A stretch of DNA of 10,987 bases, taken from the NCBI GenBank assembly GCA_020351895.1, contig CP070672.1:2643992-2654978 (forward strand). Reading direction: 5' to 3'. The notes below the pieces were generated by a model. The model was not told the origin of the DNA and searched no databases. It saw nothing but the letters and a program-made list of their open reading frames with translations. Shown here one piece after another: positions 7,501-10,987 of the stretch (positions are counted from its first letter, which is position 1; every line of letters begins with the position of its first letter). The position numbers were made by a program, and so were the translations under genes. The stretch comes from Thermoplasmata archaeon. GTDB taxonomy: Archaea > Thermoplasmatota > Thermoplasmata > GCA-020350865.

Positions 7501-8633
7501 GGATAGGTTCTGTAGTTAGCTGGATCGGAAAGGTTATCGCCGCCGCCACCTGGGGCATCTCTTATCTGGATGTAATCAACATTATCAGGTAAAACCGTTA
7601 CCTGGGTGGTATTCATATGGCCTTCACCATCATCCAATGTGATAGTGACTGTACCGCTGTTCGTTTTATTGCAGGATATGGTTGAAACACTACCGGGAGA
7701 GGTAACGGTTACGATATTTATATCAGTACTGTTCCATGTTGATGATACAGGCACGTCCCCTAGGTAATCATGAGTGTGGTTGTATGCGGCACCGTAGAAA
7801 ATGGTAGTATGACCCTTATAATAATTCGGATAATTCGCGGGATCGCATAGATTGATTCCACCCCCTTTAGGCTCATCCCTGATAAGAATGTAATCCACGT
7901 TTTCCAATCCTTCTGTGGTAAATTTCCAAGTAGGAGATTCCGTGCTCTCCCATCCATCATCAGCAATAACATGCCAGTAATAGGTTTGTCCAGGCGAGGT
8001 TGAAAATAGGTTACTGATGGTTAATTCGGTGCAATTTGAGGCCACTATTACGCTAAAAGACGGATCCTCGGCCACTTCCCAATAATAATAGACACGATCA
8101 CCCTCGAAATCGTCTCCACCTGAGGACCAACTCACAGTTGTGTTGGGACCATAGGGAACACCGGTAGCGTTATCAGGTGGATTTGGAGAGGTAGGTTCAG
8201 GTGGAGGCGTATTCATATGGAACATGGTTTCGTTCCACGGCCCCCAACCTGCGGTAGGATCTGATATCCTGACCCTGACATAGTAATCGTTGCTGTCGAG
8301 CAATGGTAAGGCGGTTCCATTATCGTTATAGGTTACATTTGTAGCATTACCCATTCTCATTCCTGTATCCCACATCAATGTTCCAGTGCCATTGGGAGAT
8401 GTCCAGACCTCAAGTTCGTAAGCATCTTGATAGGGACCACCAATATCCTCATAGGTCCAGGAGAAGACGGGCTCATGGTTGATGATGTGCATAATTTCTG
8501 GTGTGCCTTCCGCATATCCTTCCACTCGAAGATCTAGAACCTCAAGAGTTGCTCTTACATTCTGAAAAAAGATGGTAATAATCAACATCATCAGACAAAA
8601 CGCAATCATACCCAACATTCGATTCCTTTTCAT
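4515..8633 (-). CDS. Giant membrane one-component regulator: Ig-like/PKD ectodomain with cytoplasmic tandem winged helices
   Basis: This is 1372 residues. The start at 8633 is fixed by a strong Shine-Dalgarno (GGGAGGT, six bases before ATG) and by a signal peptide or anchor at residues 1-28 (MLGMIAFCLMMLIITIFF). Residues 30-245 are two fibronectin-III-like sandwiches (WDTG, YYWHVIADDGW). Residues 244-763 are five tandem Ig-like repeats, then comes an unassigned beta-sandwich. A PKD domain covers about 890-965 (YYWDFGDGTTTT ... VYTVTLTVTDDEGG). Residues 970-1175 are unassigned. Hydrophobic segments lie at about 1186-1203 and 1213-1228. Two winged helices follow, at about 1233-1295 (TRHEIYGYIMGNPG ... 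LVYHLKQL ... RKKRFYP) and 1304-1368 (QKKIASSIGVSHQVASYHL). The predicted topology is a large outside region with DNA-binding domains in the cytoplasm, as in other thermoplasmatal surface/wHTH fusions. It would bind an external ligand or surface partner and control transcription directly. Ligand and targets are unknown. A purely structural role is the main alternative. Confidence 0.85.
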   Translation of the reverse strand: MKRNRMLGMIAFCLMMLIITIFFQNVRATLEVLDLRVEGYAEGTPEIMHIINHEPVFSWTYEDIGGPYQDAYELEVWTSPNGTGTLMWDTGMRMGNATNVTYNDNGTALPLLDSNDYYVRVRISDPTAGWGPWNETMFHMNTPPPEPTSPNPPDNATGVPYGPNTTVSWSSGGDDFEGDRVYYYWEVAEDPSFSVIVASNCTELTISNLFSTSPGQTYYWHVIADDGWESTESPTWKFTTEGLENVDYILIRDEPKGGGINLCDPANYPNYYKGHTTIFYGAAYNHTHDYLGDVPVSSTWNSTDINIVTVTSPGSVSTISCNKTNSGTVTITLDDGEGHMNTTQVTVLPDNVDYIQIRDAPGGGGDNLSDPANYRTYPVGHIATFYGAAYNHSSGYMGDVPVTSTWISSNTTVVDVTSPGSSSTITCSNTHWGTVTITLDDGDGHTNNTQVSVMEPTTDYLLIRDRLGGVGLNLCDPANYKSYPVGASDDFYGAEYNNTAGYLGEVPGTSTWNSSDIGIVDVTSPGSSTTVTCNRTNWGTVMITLDDGSGHSNTTEVTVLEPTEDYIQIRDGINGLGNIVTIRTYIVWETDLFYAAGYNNTAGYLKDVVVEWTSDDIRVGTVTSPGYWTNFTAQKVDINSTCNVTADYNGITNSTGPLTVLEPKIDFITIVDSHHGTGQWVANRTYNEGENDIFWTAGFNYTADYVKDVKAAWESNNTIVGKVTYGPEEYTLFIAGWRGGYCKVTAIYGTLKNHTGQLYVINVNQLPTARAEYHNKTGYSGGDYSFITDITLRVTGRKENVITMELEEEGVVVEDITVTRHSDQPDTKTLSYEIDANKAYEVILNYNGHNGGSNPVIVTFEFLGSTYSVHLLLNSQHGEEQTASIDFNDIVQRVGVIFFDGFRSTDFEGYLVDYYWDFGDGTTTTGETLAHSYEENGVYTVTLTVTDDEGGIDSITITINIDTIDNNDQCNAAFGQNKEYMNQSGYYAVILQCPANLLITNQQNQQIGFFDDSQINTIEGAFVAMLFSDIEVYYVPELDTYTFEVMGTGSGLYGLSIISMNNGIAKIYSIYDVPCSKNSIDIYNFDFKNERFSITTSEDDIYYSLEFLFSDEYREDRFQLTNMALTKAAAHYYEIGNWDDLSSGKPVTFSLDEDSDGNIEKSVDLQTDLTGDEVELLLSNNPVNEPLSPILMLMVFGFVFTLGLGIFSTEISKWALLTMFLPLATRLKKRHMLDHPTRHEIYGYIMGNPGANFGLIKQELDLGNGQLVYHLKQLAQAHLIYSRQDGRKKRFYPMNFSKPKDGMYHLSNIQKKILGVIKNNSGVSQKKIASSIGVSHQVASYHLTKMERWGVVEKEVMGRERRYYISENPVAQ
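6345..7904 (-). repeat. Five tandem Ig-like repeats coded in frame
   Basis: Repeats start at about residues 244, 350, 456, 562 and 663 of the membrane regulator, with spacing of 106, 106, 106 and 101. Each opens with DYIxIRD, then has a F(Y/W)xAxxxNxTxxYxxDV block, a VTSPG block, and a terminal TVLEP-like strand, resembling bacterial Ig-like group 2 folds. Repeats 1-3 are close to each other and share NLCDPANY and TLDDGxGH. Repeats 4 and 5 have lost those blocks and are diverged. Cysteines occur in paired positions in repeats 1 and 3 (NLCDP and TxxCN), which may form disulfides outside the cell. Confidence 0.85.
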
Positions 8634-8639
8634 TGGATG

Positions 8640-8646
8640 ACCTCCC
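8640..8646 (-). promoter_or_regulatory. Strong Shine-Dalgarno of the membrane-regulator gene
   Basis: The minus strand reads GGGAGGT, with six bases between it and the ATG at 8633. It decides the start codon and shows that this transcript has a leader, unlike the MNT gene. Confidence 0.8.
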
Positions 8647-8690
8647 TCAACATCTCATATTTTCAATTCCTATTATCAATGGAATTAATG

Positions 8691-8697
8691 CTATAAA
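8691..8697 (-). promoter_or_regulatory. TATA element of the membrane-regulator gene
   Basis: The minus strand reads TTTATAG. Transcription would start about 25 bp downstream, near 8668, giving a leader of about 35 bases that includes the Shine-Dalgarno. The paired 18-bp direct repeats lie immediately upstream of it. Confidence 0.45.
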
Positions 8698-8702
8698 TGA
8701 CA

Positions 8703-8753
8703 TTTGGAGCATTTTTTTGCGTATTATTTGAGGTTTTTGGAGCATTTTTTTGC
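8703..8753. promoter_or_regulatory. Pair of identical 18-bp direct repeats, period 33 bp (candidate operator)
   Basis: The sequence tttggagcatttttttgc occurs at 8703-8720 and again, without mismatch, at 8736-8753. The 33-bp period is close to three helical turns, so both copies face the same side of the DNA. They sit just upstream of the TATA element of the membrane-regulator gene, a usual place for archaeal activator sites or sites controlling TBP/TFB recruitment. The protein bound is unknown. The tandem winged helices of the adjacent gene product are an obvious candidate, by inference only. Confidence 0.5.
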
Positions 8754-8826
8754 ACAATTTTTTCAGTAGAATGATAGAAAAATACCTACTAAGGTAAAAA
8801 CGAATATGGTTTATCTATGGATGAGA

Positions 8827-9300
8827 TTGAATGTCCAGTTCCCACCCCGTGTTCATCGCTCTCCACCCAAATCTTACCCCATCAAGCCTTTACTTAAGCC
8901 AAAGACAGGTGGGTGTGGTTTTTGCACTCAGAGAGGGAAGGGGGGAACTCGAAAGGTTGGTTACGAGAGTGGTTGACGTTCTATTGAAATTGAATGTCCA
9001 GTTCCCACACTTGTGCTTAAAGCTCTCCAAAAAAATCTTTTACCATCAACCCTTTGCTTAAGCCAAAGACAGGTGGGTGTGGTTTTTGCACTCAGGGAGG
9101 GAATTGGGGGAACCCTAAAGGTTGGTTACGAGTGTGGTTGACGTGTGCTTGAGATTAAAGGTGCAGTTCCCACTCTCGTGTTTAACGTTCTCCACCCAAA
9201 CCTTGCCCCATCAAGCCTATGCTTAAGCCAAAGACAGGTGGGAGTGGTTTTTGGTGGTGGTAAAAGGGATGGGGGAACTGTGGAGGTGGGGGTTGGAGTG
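8827..9300 (+). repeat. Repeat array C: three tandem ~165-bp units
   Basis: Units begin at 8827, 8990 and 9155 (periods 163 and 165). Unit 1 contains ctccaccc and gggaaggggggaactcg, as in unit 1 of array B. Unit 2 contains ctccaaaaaaatc, as in unit 2 of array B. Unit 3 contains the variant tail gtggtttttggtgg, then gatgggggaactg and ggtgggggtt, as in unit 3 of array B. Pairing within unit 1 is visible between agttccc (8837-8843) and gggaact (8943-8949), between ctctc (8859-8863) and gagag (8931-8935), and between caccc (8864-8868) and gggtg (8911-8915). The array occupies most of the 726-bp gap between the divergent membrane-regulator and NosD genes, where a terminator would have no obvious purpose. 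Confidence 0.93.
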
Positions 9301-9322
9301 GAGGTGAGGGAGGGAGAAAATC

Positions 9323-9335
9323 GAAAATATTAAAT
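9323..9335 (+). promoter_or_regulatory. TATA element of the right-hand NosD gene
   Basis: The sequence gaaaatattaaat is centred about 30 bp before the ATG at 9360, directly after the G-rich end of array C. The spacing fits a leaderless or very short-leader transcript. Only a weak AGGA (about 13 bases upstream) is present as a possible ribosome site. Confidence 0.5.
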
Positions 9336-9359
9336 CTGGTCATAGGAATTACAAATACA

Positions 9360-10987
9360 ATGAATAGGAAGATAGTCGCAATTTGGTTGAGTTTAATGAT
9401 GTTATTTAGCTTTGTTCTAATCATGGATATTACAGTGGATCTTACCATGAGAGTAGAAGGAAGTACCCTGTATGTGAATGAAACAGGTAGTGGTGGGGCG
9501 TACACGAGTATACAGGATGCGATAAACGCAAGTAATGATGGGGACACGGTTTATGTTTATAATGGTACATATTATGAGAATGTGATTGTGAATAAGACGA
9601 TTAATTTAATTGGGGAGGATAGGAATAATACTATTATTGACGGTGATGGAAGCGGTGATGTTGTCTATATCAGTTCAAATTGGGTGAATGTTAGTAGATT
9701 TAAAATAATTAATAGTGATTTCCAAGCTCCACCAAATTATGTTGCTGGAGTTAAACTGAATCTTGTTAAGAACATAACGATTAGTAACAACGACTGCTCA
9801 AATAATCAGATTGCTATTTATCTCAATTCATCAAGAGGGAATTATATTATGCACAACAACGTCTCGAACAACTGGCGAGGAATCTATCTCGATTCTTCCG
9901 CCGAGAATAACATTACTGGTAATATTGTTTCTTCTCTCGGGGAGAGGGGCATTTCTTTCAGCTCATCAACAAAGAATGATATTATTGGAAACATAATACT
10001 GTCAAATGGTCTGGTTGGAATAAATCTTTTACATTCACATAACAATAACGTCGCATATAACGATATATCATCAAACAAAAACCACGGCATCTTTACTAGC
10101 TTATCGTCAAACAACAGCATAATAGGCAATAATATATCATCAAATGATTATGATGGGATTATTCTTTCTAGCTCCGATGGGAACAACTTAATCAACAATA
10201 CTTTTTTTAATAACAGAAATGGCATCACTTTGTCGGGTAGCAAATGGAACACCATAACAAACAATACAATGATAGAGAATGGTATCAAGATTACTGGCAG
10301 TTCTCTTGAACATTGGAACACACATCACATTGACACTTTAAATACCCTTAATAACAAGAAAGTATACTACATAAAAAATCAAACAGGAGGAATAATTCCA
10401 TTGGATGCAGGCCAATTAATTCTCGCCAATTGCACAAACTTTAAAATAGAGAACCTGGAGCTCACAAATGGTTCAGTTGGCATTGAGCTGGGTTTTTCTT
10501 CAAACAACAACATCACTGGCACCACTGTATCCTCAAACAACTGGCGAGGTATCTTTCTCTATAATTCTAACGGAAATAATATCACGGGCAACAATGTCTT
10601 ATTGAATAATATGATTGGCATCAACCTTCTTTCATCAAACAACAACATGATAAGGGGCAACAATGTTTCATTGAATGATGGAGATTGTATTGATCTTTCT
10701 TCATCATCAAATAACAACATAATAACAGGCAACAATGTCTCATCGAATAATGGAGTTGGTATTTCTTTTTATTCATCATCAAACAATTATATAAATAACA
10801 ATAATGTTTCGAAAAATGCATTCGGCCTTTATCTCAGTTCTTCTTCAAACAATCGAATTTATCATAACAATATTGTTGATAATAATAATCAAGCATTCGA
10901 TGATATGAACGACAATTTATGGAACGACACTTATCCTTCTGGTGGCAACTATTGGTCTGATTATGACGGAGTTGATATATTTAAGGG
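9360..10987 (+). CDS. Secreted NosD-type parallel beta-helix surface protein (3' end beyond window)
   Basis: The frame is open from ATG at 9360 to the edge, giving at least 542 residues. Residues 1 to about 30 are a signal peptide (MNRKIVAIWLSLMMLFSFVLIM). Residues 35-110 are the classic NosD entry: STLYVNETGSGGAYTSIQ, DAINASNDGDTVYVYNGTY, ENVIVNKTINLIGE, then NNTIIDG. From about residue 120 the protein is a right-handed beta-helix with coils of about 24 residues, consensus GIxLxSSxNNxIxxNxxSxN. An intervening block at about 320-370 (VYYIKNQTGG ... DAGQLILANCTNFKIENLEL) is common in archaeal relatives. The last visible residues (WNDTYPSGGNYWSDYDGVDIFKG) are the start of the same cap as in the left-hand surface protein, so little beta-helix is missing; a C-terminal module probably follows. 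It is rich in N-x-S/T sequons, suggesting a glycosylated extracellular protein. The gene is divergent from the membrane regulator. Function is not known; carbohydrate binding or adhesion is plausible. Confidence 0.9.
   Translation, partial: MNRKIVAIWLSLMMLFSFVLIMDITVDLTMRVEGSTLYVNETGSGGAYTSIQDAINASNDGDTVYVYNGTYYENVIVNKTINLIGEDRNNTIIDGDGSGDVVYISSNWVNVSRFKIINSDFQAPPNYVAGVKLNLVKNITISNNDCSNNQIAIYLNSSRGNYIMHNNVSNNWRGIYLDSSAENNITGNIVSSLGERGISFSSSTKNDIIGNIILSNGLVGINLLHSHNNNVAYNDISSNKNHGIFTSLSSNNSIIGNNISSNDYDGIILSSSDGNNLINNTFFNNRNGITLSGSKWNTITNNTMIENGIKITGSSLEHWNTHHIDTLNTLNNKKVYYIKNQTGGIIPLDAGQLILANCTNFKIENLELTNGSVGIELGFSSNNNITGTTVSSNNWRGIFLYNSNGNNITGNNVLLNNMIGINLLSSNNNMIRGNNVSLNDGDCIDLSSSSNNNIITGNNVSSNNGVGISFYSSSNNYINNNNVSKNAFGLYLSSSSNNRIYHNNIVDNNNQAFDDMNDNLWNDTYPSGGNYWSDYDGVDIFK
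9846..10860 (+). repeat. In-frame ~72-bp coil repeats of the NosD beta-helix
   Basis: DNA-level similarity between coils is visible: tcaaacaac, ggcaacaatgt and tcatcgaataa-like words recur about every 70-75 bp, most clearly from 10540 to 10830. Two coils also share aacaactggcgagg (about 9868 and 10538). Such runs expand and contract by slippage or recombination, and variation in coil number between strains would be expected. Confidence 0.7.

Noticed and set aside
9884..10129. Antisense frames within the NosD, FG-GAP and regulator genes (such as 9884-10129, 10621-10821, 766-1023, 5592-5903)
   Set aside because: Their composition mirrors the low-complexity coding strand, with no domain-like pattern or start signal. 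They are shadows of the real genes.
9360..10987. Copper-binding nitrous-oxide reductase accessory role for the NosD proteins
   Set aside because: The name comes from a shared beta-helix fold. No nosZ, nosF or nosY neighbours are present, and the proteins look like generic surface beta-helices.

Overview
The window looks like part of an archaeal chromosome or metagenomic contig, most likely from an uncultured member of the Thermoplasmatota. Three things suggest this. First, there is a very large secreted or membrane protein whose C-terminus carries tandem winged-helix domains of the 'TRxxIYGYIxxNPG ... LxYHL' type, which I know mainly from that phylum. Second, there are long Asn/Ser-rich NosD-type beta-helix proteins with FG-GAP and PKD modules. 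Third, the promoters are archaeal in style: TATA elements about 20-30 nt before the start codon, with little or no leader. The assignment is by recognition only; no search was run.

Layout. Positions 1-169 (minus) hold the first 56 codons of a bacterial-looking ABC exporter. At about 170-190 the character of the sequence changes, and a plus-strand surface protein continues to 2543 without its own start or signal peptide, so the left edge is probably a chimeric or recombined junction. The surface protein is a NosD beta-helix interrupted by a complete seven-blade FG-GAP propeller, followed by two 'GWN' C-terminal repeats. Repeat array A (about 2554-2890) follows. Next is a minus-strand wHTH-nucleotidyltransferase/HEPN pair (3884 to 2902) that overlaps by 3 bp. 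Then come array B (3971-4445), a 1372-residue minus-strand membrane regulator (8633 to 4515), its promoter with an unusual 18-bp direct repeat, array C (8827-9300), and a plus-strand NosD protein that starts at 9360 and runs off the right edge.

The most unusual element is a family of about 165-bp tandem non-coding repeats (2+3+3 units). It occupies every boundary between transcription units in the window, always in the same orientation whatever the direction of the genes. Arrays B and C have the same ordered first, middle and last unit types, so whole arrays appear to have been copied as blocks. Each unit can form nested inverted repeats.

Working picture (inference): this is an accessory cell-surface region in which gene modules (surface beta-helix proteins, a toxin-antitoxin-like pair, a membrane one-component regulator) are separated by a dispersed structured repeat. 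The repeat could act as a recombination border, a non-coding RNA, or both. The membrane regulator and the NosD protein are divergent across array C, which makes a sensor/target pair possible but unproven.
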